64,000 bases of DNA from Streptomyces spectabilis (GTDB lineage: Bacteria; Actinomycetota; Actinomycetes; Streptomycetales; Streptomycetaceae): positions 930,001 through 994,000 of the forward strand of contig NZ_CP023690.1 of assembly GCF_008704795.1 (NCBI RefSeq). The letters run 5' to 3'. A program made the translations under genes and the position numbers. Within the stretch, counting starts at the first letter, position 1. Each line of letters starts with the position of its first letter. The notes under the pieces are model-generated. The model was not told the DNA's origin. It did not search any database and was given only the letters and a program-made list of their open reading frames with translations. Of the stretch, positions 52,551 through 61,795 are shown piece by piece.

Positions 52551-53485
52551 TGGGAGATCGCCTCCGTGCTGGGGCGCCCGGTCAGGGCGAGGAAGACATC
52601 GTCGAGGTCCGGCGTGTGCACGGAGAACTCCTGGGCGTTGACCGCGTGCTGGTCGAGCCGGTCGAGCAGGGCCCGCAGCGACTTCGACTCGCCGTCGCTG
52701 GCCACGCGCAGGATCAGCTCCTGCTCGTCCCTGGCGGCCCCGGGCAGGATCCGCGCCGCCGCGTCGAGCGCGGAGCGGTCGGTGAACCGGAGCCGGACGT
52801 GGGTGCCGGGGAGCCGGCGCTTGAGCTCGTCGGGGGTTCCCTGGGCGACCAGGCGGCCGTGGTCGAGCACGACGATCCGGTCCGCGAGCTGATCGGCTTC
52901 CTCCAGGTACTGGGTGGTGAGGAAGAGGGTGGTGCCCTCGGCCACGAGGTCGCGGACGATTGCCCACATGGTGCGCCTGCTGCGCGGGTCGAGCCCCGTC
53001 GTCGGCTCGTCGAGGAAGATGATCCGCGGCCGTCCGACCAGGGTCATCGCCAGGTCCAGCTTCCGGCGCATCCCGCCGGAGTAGGTCGCGGCCATCTTGT
53101 CCGCCGACTCCACCAGGTCGAACCGCTCCAGGAGGTCCGCGACCACCCGGCCGCCGGAGCGCACGCGCTTCAGGTCCGCCATCAGCTGGAGGTTCTCGCG
53201 GCCCGAGAGCAGTTCGTCCACGGCGGCGAACTGTCCGGTCACGCCGATGGCGGCGCGCACCTGCTTGGTCGCGGTCGCCACGTCGTGCCCGGCGACGCGG
53301 ACCGTCCCGGCGTCGGGTGTGGCCAGCGTCGCCAGGACGTTCACCGTCGTTGTCTTGCCCGCCCCGTTCGGGCCGAGCATGGAGAAGACCGATCCCGCGG
53401 CGACCTCGAAGTCGATGCCGTCGAGCACGACCTTGTCGCCGTACGTCTTGCGCAGTCCCGAGACTGCGATTGCCGAACTCTTCAT
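52547..53485 (-). CDS. ABC exporter ATP-binding protein (DrrA-like)
   Basis: 312-aa ATPase of the DrrA/drug-resistance family: Walker A G-P-N-G-A-G-K-T, Q-loop in T-G-Q-F-A-A-V-D-E, signature Y-S-G-G-M-R-R-K-L-D-L-A, Walker B I-I-F-L-D-E-P, and the family-specific C-terminal extension ending D-L-D-D-V-F-L-A-L-T-G. First gene of a two-gene exporter operon. A cluster of GTG(A/T)CAG heptamers lies between 22 and 72 bp upstream of the start and is the likely control region. Confidence 0.94.
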   Translation of the reverse strand: MKSSAIAVSGLRKTYGDKVVLDGIDFEVAAGSVFSMLGPNGAGKTTTVNVLATLATPDAGTVRVAGHDVATATKQVRAAIGVTGQFAAVDELLSGRENLQLMADLKRVRSGGRVVADLLERFDLVESADKMAATYSGGMRRKLDLAMTLVGRPRIIFLDEPTTGLDPRSRRTMWAIVRDLVAEGTTLFLTTQYLEEADQLADRIVVLDHGRLVAQGTPDELKRRLPGTHVRLRFTDRSALDAAARILPGAARDEQELILRVASDGESKSLRALLDRLDQHAVNAQEFSVHTPDLDDVFLALTGRPSTEAISQ

Positions 53486-53507
53486 GCCCCTACCGTCGCG
53501 GCCGGGC

Positions 53508-53557
53508 CTGTCACCCCCCTGTCAGCGCCCTGACACGGCCACTGACACGGCTGTCAC
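53508..53557 (-). promoter_or_regulatory. Five heptamer repeats upstream of the ABC exporter
   Basis: On the minus strand the heptamers GTGACAG, GTGTCAG, GTGTCAG, CTGACAG and GTGACAG occur with start-to-start steps of 9, 12, 11 and 11 nt. Neighbouring units also form palindromes such as TGTCAGCGCCCTGACA (53520-53535). An 11-nt pitch of 7-mers is the known pattern of SARP binding sites; palindromes would instead suit a dimeric repressor. Confidence 0.55.
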
Positions 53558-53567
53558 GGCAGGACCG

Positions 53568-55196
53568 TCACGACGGGTCGGAGTCCACGGCGGCCAGCAC
53601 CTCCTTGACGACGGGCCCCGCGGAGGCGCCGCCCGTGCGGCCCTTCTCCACGACGGCGGCGAGGGCGACGTTGCCGCGGTGGGCGACCATCCAGCCGTTG
53701 TTCGGGGTGCCGTCGGCGACCTCGGCGGTACCGGTCTTGGCACCGACCGCACCGGGCAGCCCGGCGAGACCCCGGGCGGTGCCGTCGGTGACGGTCGTCC
53801 GCATCAGCGCGCGCAGCCGGGTGACTACGTCGCGGGGCAGGTCCTCGGTCCGCGTCGTGTCCTTCTGGCCCCGGGTGAGGGTGGGCTGGTGGAAGGTCCC
53901 GGAGGCGGCGGTGGCCGTCACCGACGCCATCACCAGCGGATTGGCCAGGACGCGGCCCTGCCCGATCATGGCCGCGGCCTTCTCGGTCCCGTCCCGGGGC
54001 GCGGGCACGGCCCCGTCGAAGGACGGCACACCCGTGCGCCACCGCTGCCCGATGCCGAAGTACCGCTCGGCGACCCGGCCGAGGCCGTCGTCCGCGAGCT
54101 TGTCGCGCAGGCTGATGAAGGCGGTGTTGCAGGACTCGGCGAAGTCCTCGCGGAAGGTGGCGCCGCGGTGCTCGGACTTCTCCACGTTGTGGAACTGCTT
54201 GCCGACGGTGAGGTAGCGCGGGCAGTCCACGGTGTCGCCGGGCTCGACGGCGTCGTTGAGGAGCAGCGCGCCCGTGGTGACGATCTTGAAGGTGGAGCCG
54301 GGCGCGTACGTGCCGGACAGGGCGCGGTTGAAGCCGGTGGCCGGGGAGTTGGCCACGGCCAGGATCTCGCCGTTGTCGATCCGCAGGGCGACGAGCGCGG
54401 CGTCCTTGCCCTTGGCCCCGGCCGCGAGGGCCCGCTCGGCGGCGGACTGCCAGGAGGGGTCGATGGTCGTGGCGACCGGGCCTTTCGGGGTCTTGGCGCG
54501 CTTGCCGCCGAAGGTGGCCTCCGTGCCGGTGACTTCGCCGCTCGCCCGGTCGACGCGGTGGATCGCGCCGCGCGGCCCGGCTCCGGCGGCACCGGAGAGC
54601 TGGGCCAGGACGGGGGCGAGGGACGGGTGGGTGTCGCCGGACAGCGCCGCCCCGCTCCGGTCGTTCATCCGCACGCCGGAGGTGTCCTCGCGCTCCAGGC
54701 GGAACTTGTGCGTGTCGCTCAGCTTCGGGTGGACGACCGACAGCTTCCAGTCCACGGTCCAGGTGCCGTCGCCCCGCTCCCGCAGGGGCAGTCGCGAGCG
54801 GTAGGTCCAGGTGCCGAGGCCGGTGACGGGCATCCTGGCGGTGAAGGGGACGGTCACGGTGCCGTCCTCGTCGGCCGTCGCCCGGCCCGCCCGCAGCGCG
54901 GGCTTGCCGATGGCGAGCCCCGCGGTGAAGTCGCGCAGCACGCGCTCCGCCTCCGCGGGGCTCGACGTCAGCCGGGCCGCCCGTGCCGGGCGGCCCGCCG
55001 ATCAGTCGGCGAGGAACGCCCGCGCCTTGGCAACGGCCTCGGGCGCGGCTTCCGTCCGCTCCGGCGCGAAGGGCCCGAGCTCGGCGGCGTACGCCGTGCC
55101 GGCGGCGAGTGCGACGGCCACGGCCGCCGCGGCGGCCGCCCGCGCCTTGCGGGCCGGGGCTCCGCGGCCGTAGGTGGTTCCTTCGGTGTCGTTCAT
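53568..55196 (-). pseudogene. Penicillin-binding protein (transpeptidase) with an in-frame stop codon
   Basis: Cell-wall D,D-transpeptidase gene of about 542 codons interrupted at codon 65 by TGA (55002-55004). Reading through, the frame stays open and continues S-A-G-R-P-A-R-A-A-R-L-T-S; the family has Trp (TGG) at this place in its NTF2-like N-terminal domain, so a single G-to-A change explains the stop. The upstream piece (from ATG 55196, with GGGAG 7 nt before it) holds the membrane anchor. The downstream piece keeps S-T-F-K, S-C-N and K-T-G, the full active-site set. A GTG at 54941 behind GGAGGCGGAG could restart a 457-aa form without the anchor. It lies 20 bp after the beta-lactamase gene on the same strand. 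Sequencing error cannot be excluded. Confidence 0.8.
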
Positions 55197-55216
55197 CAGC
55201 GGCTCCCTGGCGGCGG

Positions 55217-56158
55217 CTACGACAGCGAACCGGCGACCACGGATGCGGCCTCGGCGATCAGCTTGTCGTCGGGGGCGGCGTCCCTGTCGCCGCGGTGCGA
55301 CAGGATCGCCACGACGAGGGGGGCGGCGCCGGGGCGCCACACGACGGCGATGTCGTTGCGGGCGCCGTAGTAGCTGCCGGTTCCCGTCTTGTCGCCGACC
55401 ACCCAGTTCTTGGGGACCCCGGCCTTGATGACGTGGTCCCCGGTGGTGTTGGTCTTCAGCCACGTGGCGAGCTGAGCGCGCTCGGGCGCGGCGAGGACGT
55501 CGCCGAGCACGTACGCGCGCAGGTCCTTCGCCAGGGCGCGCGGCGTGCTCGTGTCCCGCTTCTCACCCGGCACCCACCGGCTCAGGAACGGCTCGACGCG
55601 GTCCATCCGGGTCACGTCGTCGCCGATCCGCTCCAGCGCGGCGTCGAGGCCCTTGGGGCCGCCGAGCTTGTCGAACATCAGGTTGGCCGCGGTGTTGTCG
55701 CTGTAGCGGACGGCAGCGTCGCACAGCGCGCGCAGGGTCATGCCCGTGTCGACGTGCTTCTCGGTGACGGGAGAGTTGGCGATCAGATCGTCCTTGGAGT
55801 ACTTCACCACCTGGTCGAGGCGGTCCGGCGCGTACTGGCGCAGCACCTCCGCCGCGGCCAGGGCCTTGAAGGTGGAGTTGTAGGCGAAGCGGCGGCTGTC
55901 GTTGTACGCCACCTCGCGGCCGGTGCCGGTGTCGACGGCGTACACGCCGAGCCGCGCGTCGAACTTGTGCTCCAGCTTCCTGAAGGCGCGGGCGTACGCC
56001 TTCGCGTCCCCCTTCGGCGCGGCCTTCCCGGTCCGGTCGGCGGACGGCCGCTCGGCCGCCGAGGCCGTGGCGTCGCCCTGGCCGCAGGCCACGAGCGGGA
56101 CGAGAACGAGGGTGGCGAGCGCGCCGAGGGCGGCGCGCCGGACGCGGGAGTGCTGCAT
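55217..56158 (-). CDS. blaL: Class A beta-lactamase, lipoprotein form
   Basis: 313-aa serine beta-lactamase hydrolysing beta-lactams outside the membrane. The signal peptide ends in a lipobox L-V-A-C (followed by G-Q-G), so the enzyme should be lipid-anchored. Active-site motifs: S70-T-F-K, S-D-N in R-Y-S-D-N-T-A, E166 in R-V-E-P-F-L-S, and K-T-G in G-D-K-T-G-T-G. The usual Asn170 of the omega loop is Ser (AGC), which is unusual. The ATG at 56158 is chosen for GGAGG 6 nt upstream. It diverges from a blaA/blaB-like regulator pair; in S. cacaoi that pair switches on blaL in response to beta-lactams. The symbol is by that analogy. Confidence 0.92.
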   Translation of the reverse strand: MQHSRVRRAALGALATLVLVPLVACGQGDATASAAERPSADRTGKAAPKGDAKAYARAFRKLEHKFDARLGVYAVDTGTGREVAYNDSRRFAYNSTFKALAAAEVLRQYAPDRLDQVVKYSKDDLIANSPVTEKHVDTGMTLRALCDAAVRYSDNTAANLMFDKLGGPKGLDAALERIGDDVTRMDRVEPFLSRWVPGEKRDTSTPRALAKDLRAYVLGDVLAAPERAQLATWLKTNTTGDHVIKAGVPKNWVVGDKTGTGSYYGARNDIAVVWRPGAAPLVVAILSHRGDRDAAPDDKLIAEAASVVAGSLS

Positions 56159-56295
56159 GGTCAACCTCCAAGGAGCCCCGTGCGCGGGGCACGGGGGACG
56201 GGGCGGCACGCCCCGTCCCGACGTGTGGTGATCAGTGCCGGGACCACCTTCGCGCCCTGTCTCCCATGCGGTCCAATACGCTTGTGCGCGGTTTC

Positions 56296-56310
56296 ATGCC
56301 GTTCTGGCAT
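56296..56310. promoter_or_regulatory. LysR-type operator in the blaL/blaA intergenic region
   Basis: ATGCC-GTTCT-GGCAT is a perfect palindrome containing a T-N11-A core, the LysR-family binding form. It lies 12 bp before the regulator start, so it could give autoregulation and control of the divergent beta-lactamase. Confidence 0.5.
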
Positions 56311-56322
56311 AGGGTGCGGACC

Positions 56323-57276
56323 GTGGATCTCGTAGGAGCGTGCCGGGCGTTCGTCAGCGTCAGCGAGCGCGGCAGTTTCACCGTGGGAGCGGCCGCCGCA
56401 CGGATGTCCCAGTCGGTGGCGAGCCGGCGCGTCGCCGCGCTCGAGGAGCGCTTCGGCGAGCCGCTGTTCGAGCGGACCTCGCGGCGGGCCGTCCTCACGC
56501 CCTTCGGCCGGGACATGCTGCCGACGGCCAGACAGCTCGTCCAGGCCGCCGACGTGCTGCTCAGCGAGGCGGAGGCCGCCCAGCGCAAGCCGTGGCGGCT
56601 CGCGGTGCCGGGGATCTGCCCCACCGCCGCCCTGGCCCGCCTGGTCGCCGAGGCGCGCGAGCACGGCGTCACGCTGGAGCTGCGCGTCGCCCCGCCGACG
56701 CAGCGCCGGGAGCTGGTCCACGCCCAGCAGGTGCGCGCCGCGCTGCTCGCGGTGCCCGCCGACGAGGCCGTGTGGTCCGTGCCCCTCGGCCTCGCCGGTG
56801 CCCGGGACCCCGGTGTGCGGCGCGTCTATCTGGAGACGCTGCGGCTCGGCCGCGGCGCGACCGGACCTGCGCGCCGCGTCTGGATCCAGCCCGAGGACGA
56901 CGTGCCGCACATCCGCGACCCGCTGACCCGGCTGCGCGACGCGCTCGGCCTGCGCCCCGCCCAGCTGGTCGCCGCGCCGGACCTGACCAGCGCCGCGGCG
57001 GAGGCCCTTTGCGGCCACGACCTCCTGCTGTGCTCGCCCGCGCAGGCCGCGGAACTCGGCCTGGTCTGGCGGCCGATCGGCGAGCTCGCGCTCAGCCGGG
57101 GGTTCGCCCTCGCCGCGGCGGCGGACGGCGATCCGCAACGTCTCCGGGCCCGCCTGGGCGAAGCCATCACCCGCTGCCTCGGCGCCGACGTCCAGGCGAC
57201 CACCGCACCGGACCTCCGGACGACGGCCACGGCTACGGCCACCCGGCAGCCCACCGCACAAGGAGAGACCGCGTGA
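56323..57276 (+). CDS. blaA: LysR-family regulator of beta-lactamase (BlaA-like)
   Basis: 317 aa. The start M-D-L-V-G-A-C-R-A-F-V-S-V-S-E-R-G-S-F is the normal LysR N-terminus, so the GTG at 56323 is preferred over an upstream ATG at 56266, which would add an atypical extension across the operator. The HTH is A-A-A-A-R-M-S-Q-S-V-A-S-R-R-V, followed by an effector domain. Divergent from the class A beta-lactamase and overlapping the blaB-like gene by 4 nt, it matches the S. cacaoi blaA-blaB layout, where BlaA activates blaL. The last 25 residues are Thr/Ala-rich and probably disordered. Confidence 0.88.
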   Translation: MDLVGACRAFVSVSERGSFTVGAAAARMSQSVASRRVAALEERFGEPLFERTSRRAVLTPFGRDMLPTARQLVQAADVLLSEAEAAQRKPWRLAVPGICPTAALARLVAEAREHGVTLELRVAPPTQRRELVHAQQVRAALLAVPADEAVWSVPLGLAGARDPGVRRVYLETLRLGRGATGPARRVWIQPEDDVPHIRDPLTRLRDALGLRPAQLVAAPDLTSAAAEALCGHDLLLCSPAQAAELGLVWRPIGELALSRGFALAAAADGDPQRLRARLGEAITRCLGADVQATTAPDLRTTATATATRQPTAQGETA

Positions 57277-58175
57277 ACACCGAGGCCCTCCTGCGCGACC
57301 TGCGCCAAGAGCTGCGCGACGGCGGCCTGCACGGCTGCTTCCTCGTACGGGACCTCCACACCGGGGACGAGCTGGGCCTCGAACCCGACACGCAGCTGCC
57401 CGCCGCCTCCCTGGTCAAGATCCCGCTCGCCCTCGCCACGGCCGAGCGCATCCGGCGCGGCGAGCTCGACGGGGCGACGGCGCTCGACATGCGGCCCGGC
57501 CGGATCACCACGCCGGGCCCCACCGGCGTGAGCCGCTTCCGCCACCCCGCCCGCATCGCGATCGACGACCTGCTGTACCTGAGCACGTCCGTGAGCGACG
57601 GGGCGGCCGCCGACGCGCTGTTCGACCTCACCCCGCCCGCCCGGGTCGCCGCCGTCCTCGACGACCTCGGCCTGCGCGGCTTCGCCGTCCGGCACGACAC
57701 GCGCGAGCTGACCGACACCCCCACCGAGCGCTTCACCGCCGCGCAGGTCCACCTCGCCCACGCCCTGGCCATCGACGCGGGCACCAGCGGCCGCGGGCAC
57801 CGGCTCCCCCAGCTCGACACGACCCGCGCCAACACCGGCAGCGCCCGCGCCTACGTCGACCTGCTCCAGGCCCTGTGGACGCCGTCGGCGATCCACCCCG
57901 AGGTGGCCGGGCGCGTGAGGGAGCTGATGGGCAACAACCTGATCCGGCACCGGCTCACCCCGGACTTCAGCTCCGACGCGACGACCTGGTCGTCGAAGAC
58001 CGGCACCCTCCTCAACCTCCGCCACGAGGTGGGCGTGGTCGAGCACGCCGACGGCCAGACCTTCGCCGTCGCCGCCCTCACCGAGTCCCTGGTCCCGGCG
58101 GGCGCCCAGCCCGGCGCCGACGCCGTCATGGCCCAGGTCGCCCGCGCCCTGCGGGACCATCTGCGGCAGCGGTAG
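57273..58175 (+). CDS. blaB: BlaB-like serine beta-lactamase-fold regulatory protein
   Basis: 300 aa with a penicillin-recognising serine hydrolase fold: S-L-V-K (S-x-x-K) near residue 44, S-V-S-D where class A enzymes have S-D-N, and S-K-T-G near residue 243. It has no signal peptide or membrane segment, so it should stay in the cytoplasm and is unlikely to protect against external antibiotic. In S. cacaoi, BlaB of this kind is needed with BlaA for beta-lactamase induction. The GTG start overlaps the blaA stop by 4 nt. A plain cytoplasmic class A-like enzyme is the alternative. Confidence 0.83.
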   Translation: MNTEALLRDLRQELRDGGLHGCFLVRDLHTGDELGLEPDTQLPAASLVKIPLALATAERIRRGELDGATALDMRPGRITTPGPTGVSRFRHPARIAIDDLLYLSTSVSDGAAADALFDLTPPARVAAVLDDLGLRGFAVRHDTRELTDTPTERFTAAQVHLAHALAIDAGTSGRGHRLPQLDTTRANTGSARAYVDLLQALWTPSAIHPEVAGRVRELMGNNLIRHRLTPDFSSDATTWSSKTGTLLNLRHEVGVVEHADGQTFAVAALTESLVPAGAQPGADAVMAQVARALRDHLRQR

Positions 58176-58341
58176 CCGCGCTCCGCCCAGCCGCCTCCGT
58201 ACGCCGGGCGAGCGCGCCCGCGGTCGCTCGAACTGGAGGCCGTCGAACTCAACTCGATCACCCCCGGCGCGCCGCTATGCCGTGCGGACCGTGCCCCCTG
58301 GTGGGACCGTGGAACCTCCTCAACCGGAAGGTCGACCGCGG

Positions 58342-60642
58342 ATGGGATTCGGCTTCGCGCAGCGGCGCGGCGGGCAACTGCCCGTGGAGCGGACGGGTTT
58401 CGTCGGGCGTGCCGACGACCTCGCCCTGGTCCGGGAGGCGTTCGCGCGGGCGCCGCTGGTCACCCTCGTGGGGCCCGGCGGCGTCGGCAAGAGCCGCACG
58501 GCGCTGCGCGTGGCCGCCGAGGTCGAGGAGCGCTTCCCCGACGGGGTGTGGCTCGCGGAGCTGTCGGGCCTGCGCGACCCGGAACTCGTCCCCGCGACCC
58601 TCGCCGCCGTGCTCGACCTGCCCGAACAGCCGGGGATGGAGCCGCTCGACGCGGTGGTGGCGCATCTGCGGGCGCGCCGCCTGCTGCTCGTCCTCGACAC
58701 CTGCGAGCACCTCGTGGACGCGTGCGCGCTGCTCTGTGACGTGCTGCTGCGGGAGGCCGCGGGCGTGCACGTCCTCGCCACCAGCCGTCAGCCCCTGGAC
58801 GTGCCCGGCGAGCGGTGCCTGCCGCTCGCGCCGCTCCCGGCGGACGACGCCGTCGAACTGTTCGCGCAGCGCGCGGCCGCCGTCGTACCGGACTTCACGG
58901 TCCACGAGGCCAACCGGGCGCAGGTGCGGGCGCTCGTCGAGCGCCTCGACGGCATTCCCCTCGCCCTCGAACTGGCCGCCGTACGGCTGCGGGCCGTGCC
59001 GCTCGCGCAGCTCGTGGCGCGCCTCGACCAGCGGTTCGGGGTGCTCACCGGCGGGCGCCGCACGGAACTCGCCCGGCACCAGACGCTGCGTACGGCGATC
59101 GACTGGTCGTACGAGCTGTGCGCGCCCGCGGAGCGGCTCCTGTGGGCGCGCCTGTCGGTGTTCGCGGGCCCCTTCGAGCTGGCCACGGCGGAGCGGGTGT
59201 GCGCGGGCGGCGAACTGGCGGCGCGGGACGTCCTGGAGGCGCTCGTCGGGCTCGTCGACAAGTCGGTGGTGCAGCACCTGGGCGGCGGCGCGGGGCGGTA
59301 CCGCCTGCTCGACACCATCCGCGCCTACGGCGGGGAGCGGCTCGCCGACGAAGACGAAGCGGGCGACCCGGGCGGCGGCGCGCGCGTGCGGGAGCGGCAC
59401 TTCGCGCACTACCAGGAGTTGGGGCAGCGGTTGTGGGACGAGCTGCTGACCCCGGCGCAGGCCGGTCTGTACCGGGAGGCCCGGGACGCGGTCGCGGATC
59501 TGCGCGCGGCCCTGGGGCACGCGTTCGCCACGCCGGAGCGCGCCCCGCAAGGGCTGTGGCTCGCGGCGCAGTTGGCGCCGTTCTGGCGGGCCGCGGGGAC
59601 GCTGTCGGAGGGGCGGTACTGGATCGCCAAGGGGCTCGACCTGGTGCCGGAGGACCGTGGGGAGCGCGCGTGGGGCCTCTTCCTCTCCGGGGTCCTCGCC
59701 GTGTGGAGCGGCGACCTCGCGGCGGCGCCCGGCCTCTTCGAGGAGGCGCGCGACGTGGCGGTGCGCTGCGGGGAGCCGCGCGTGGTGCTCTTCACCGAGC
59801 CGTACCTGGGGGCGATGCGCGCGCTGTGCGGCGAGGTCGACGAGGGCCTGGCGATGCTGGAGCGGGGGCGGCTGCGGATCGTGGCGGCCGGGGACGGCCT
59901 CGGCATCGGCGTCGTCCACTACGAAGGCGCGCTCCTCCGGGCGGTGCTCGGCGACGTCGAGGGCGCCCTGGAGCTGTGCGCGGCCGGGCTCGCCCATCTC
60001 AAGGACACCGGGGACCGGCAGCTCTACGCCTCGACGCTGATGGTGCAGGGCGTCATCCTGTGGCTCGCCGGGCGGCACGAGGAGAGCGCCCCGCCGCTGC
60101 GGCAGGCCCTGGACGCCGTGAGCGAGGTCGGGGACGTGCTGGTCGCCGCGCTGTGCTGCCTGGGGCTCGCCGGACACGCCGCCGGGCAGGAACGGTACGC
60201 CCGCGCCGCCTGGCTGCTCGGGTACGCGGAGAGCGCGCGGCGCCTCACCGGGGACCCGGTGGCCATGCTGCCCTCGCTCCTGGACGAGCAGGAGGCGGTG
60301 CAGCGGTCCGTGCGCGGCACGCTCGGCGACGCCGCGTTCGCGCGCTGGCACGGCCTCGGGGCGCGGCTCACGGGGACGGACGTCCTGGAGGCGGTGCGGG
60401 CCGACCTCGATGCGCCCGCGTCGGCGCGGGGCGTGCCCGGCGCCCGCCGGGGCCGCGCCGCCGACGCCCTCACCCCGCGCGAGCGCGAGGTCGCCGCGCT
60501 CGTCGCGGGCGGGCTCTCCAACCGGGAGATCGCCGAACGCCTGGTCATCTCCAAGCGGACCGCCGACACGCACGTCGAGCGCATCCTCGCCAAGCTGGAC
60601 CTCACCTCGCGCGCCGAGGTCCAAGAGGCCCTGGAGGACTGA
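58342..60642 (+). CDS. LuxR-family ATPase regulator
   Basis: 766 aa. The N-terminal NB-ARC/STAND ATPase has F-V-G-R, Walker A G-P-G-G-V-G-K-S and L-L-L-V-L-D-T-C-E-H as Walker B. A TPR-like helical region follows, then a C-terminal LuxR helix-turn-helix (L-T-P-R-E-R-E-V-A-A-L-V-A-G-G-L-S-N-R-E-I-A-E). The ATG at 58342 behind GGAAGG is preferred; a GTG at 58282 would add 20 Pro-rich residues. Its direction is away from the bla genes, 166 bp after blaB. The target genes are unknown; the next gene downstream is convergent. Confidence 0.91.
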   Translation: MGFGFAQRRGGQLPVERTGFVGRADDLALVREAFARAPLVTLVGPGGVGKSRTALRVAAEVEERFPDGVWLAELSGLRDPELVPATLAAVLDLPEQPGMEPLDAVVAHLRARRLLLVLDTCEHLVDACALLCDVLLREAAGVHVLATSRQPLDVPGERCLPLAPLPADDAVELFAQRAAAVVPDFTVHEANRAQVRALVERLDGIPLALELAAVRLRAVPLAQLVARLDQRFGVLTGGRRTELARHQTLRTAIDWSYELCAPAERLLWARLSVFAGPFELATAERVCAGGELAARDVLEALVGLVDKSVVQHLGGGAGRYRLLDTIRAYGGERLADEDEAGDPGGGARVRERHFAHYQELGQRLWDELLTPAQAGLYREARDAVADLRAALGHAFATPERAPQGLWLAAQLAPFWRAAGTLSEGRYWIAKGLDLVPEDRGERAWGLFLSGVLAVWSGDLAAAPGLFEEARDVAVRCGEPRVVLFTEPYLGAMRALCGEVDEGLAMLERGRLRIVAAGDGLGIGVVHYEGALLRAVLGDVEGALELCAAGLAHLKDTGDRQLYASTLMVQGVILWLAGRHEESAPPLRQALDAVSEVGDVLVAALCCLGLAGHAAGQERYARAAWLLGYAESARRLTGDPVAMLPSLLDEQEAVQRSVRGTLGDAAFARWHGLGARLTGTDVLEAVRADLDAPASARGVPGARRGRAADALTPREREVAALVAGGLSNREIAERLVISKRTADTHVERILAKLDLTSRAEVQEALED

Positions 60643-60966
60643 CCCGACGGCCCCTTCCCGGCTCGCGGTTCCCCCACAGGCCGCATACGTACGTACGCGG
60701 CCGCACTCCGCGGCATCCAGCGGCGCGACGCACCACTTCCCGGACGTGTCGCGTACGTATACGGAACACGCCGGTCACGGATGCCGGGACGCCTCGCGGC
60801 CGAGGAGGGTGGGGAGGGCCAGCCGGGAGGGCGGTGCCGGGCGCCGGCGGCGTCGGAAGCACGCCTTGCCAGGCACGGGCGCCCCGCACCGCCTTCCCTT
60901 TCCTGATTTCTCGCCGCCCGCCGCCTCGCTGCCCGCATTCCCGCATTCCCGCATTCCCGTAGGGAG
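60643..60966. other. Tail-to-tail intergenic region
   Basis: About 320 bp between two convergent stop codons. No gene was seen. It contains two TACGTA-rich stretches (near 60685 and 60755) and an 8-bp tandem repeat at its right end. No clear U-tailed terminator was found. Confidence 0.6.
60932..60955. repeat. Three tandem copies of CCCGCATT
   Basis: Three exact 8-bp units followed by a partial fourth (CCCGT), a dozen bases after the end of the short-chain dehydrogenase gene. It is a simple-sequence array liable to slip; no function is known. Confidence 0.8.
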
Positions 60967-61749
60967 CTATCCCCTGGGGAATTCGCCGCCGTCCACCACG
61001 AGGCTGCTCCCGGTCAGCCAATTCGCCCGGTCGGAGAGCAGGAAAAGCACCGCGTCGGCGATGTCGTCGGGCTGCCCTTCGCGTCCCAGCGGAGGGGTGG
61101 TGGTGTCCTGGCCCGGCCCCTCGGTCAGACGCGACCACTGTTCCCGCGTCCGTTCGCCGCCGGGGGTGGCGGTCCGGCCGGGCGACACGGTGTTGACCCG
61201 GACCCCGAACGGGGCCAGCTCCTGCGCGAGGCCGCGGCTGTAGTTCTCCAGGGCCGCCTTCGCCGTCGTGTAGTGGAGGAACGGGGGCGCCACGGTGGGG
61301 ACCGCGGCCGACGAGACGTGCACGATCGCCCCTGACCGCCGCTCCCTCATCTCCGGCGCGAGGAGCGCGTCCAGGCGCACCGCGGCCAGGAAGTTGAGGT
61401 CGAGCGCGTTCTGCCACTCCTCGTCGGGGATGGCAAGGGCGCCCTTGTGCGGCGCGGCCCCGCCCGCGTTGTGGACCAGGAGGTCCACCCCGCCGAGCAC
61501 GTCCCGCGCGGCCGCGGCGAGCGTCTCGGCCCCGGCCCGTGTCCGCACGTCGGCCGCCACGAAGGCGGCTCCGTCGGGCACCGTGGCCGATGCCGATCTG
61601 GCCGTCGTGAGCACCTCGGCGCCCGCGTCCAGGAGCTGACGCACCATGGCCGCTCCGATTCCGCGAGAGCCGCCCGTGACCAGGGCCCGCTTTCCCGCGA
61701 ATTCCCGCGCCCCGTTTGCCTTTTCCGTTCCGCTCCGCAATGTGGTCAT
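60967..61749 (-). CDS. Short-chain dehydrogenase/reductase
   Basis: 260-aa classical SDR: cofactor motif V-T-G-G-S-R-G-I-G near residue 24, N-A-G near 95, catalytic Ser in V-H-V-S-S-A-A, Tyr and Lys in H-Y-T-T-A-K-A-A, and the C-terminal S-S-L-V-V-D-G-G-E. The ATG at 61749 gives a normal N-terminus; upstream in-frame starts add low-complexity sequence. Substrate unknown. A perfect palindrome lies 47 bp upstream, so a TetR-like repressor may control it, but no such regulator is next to it. Confidence 0.9.
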   Translation of the reverse strand: MTTLRSGTEKANGAREFAGKRALVTGGSRGIGAAMVRQLLDAGAEVLTTARSASATVPDGAAFVAADVRTRAGAETLAAAARDVLGGVDLLVHNAGGAAPHKGALAIPDEEWQNALDLNFLAAVRLDALLAPEMRERRSGAIVHVSSAAVPTVAPPFLHYTTAKAALENYSRGLAQELAPFGVRVNTVSPGRTATPGGERTREQWSRLTEGPGQDTTTPPLGREGQPDDIADAVLFLLSDRANWLTGSSLVVDGGEFPRG

Positions 61750-61795
61750 GCCACCGATCCCTTCAATTCCCCTGCTTCGTGGTCCGCTTGAAGAA

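Noticed and set aside
57273..58175. blaB as a second resistance beta-lactamase
   Set aside because: It lacks a signal peptide and has S-V-S-D instead of S-D-N. The operon with a LysR regulator fits a BlaB-type regulatory role better.
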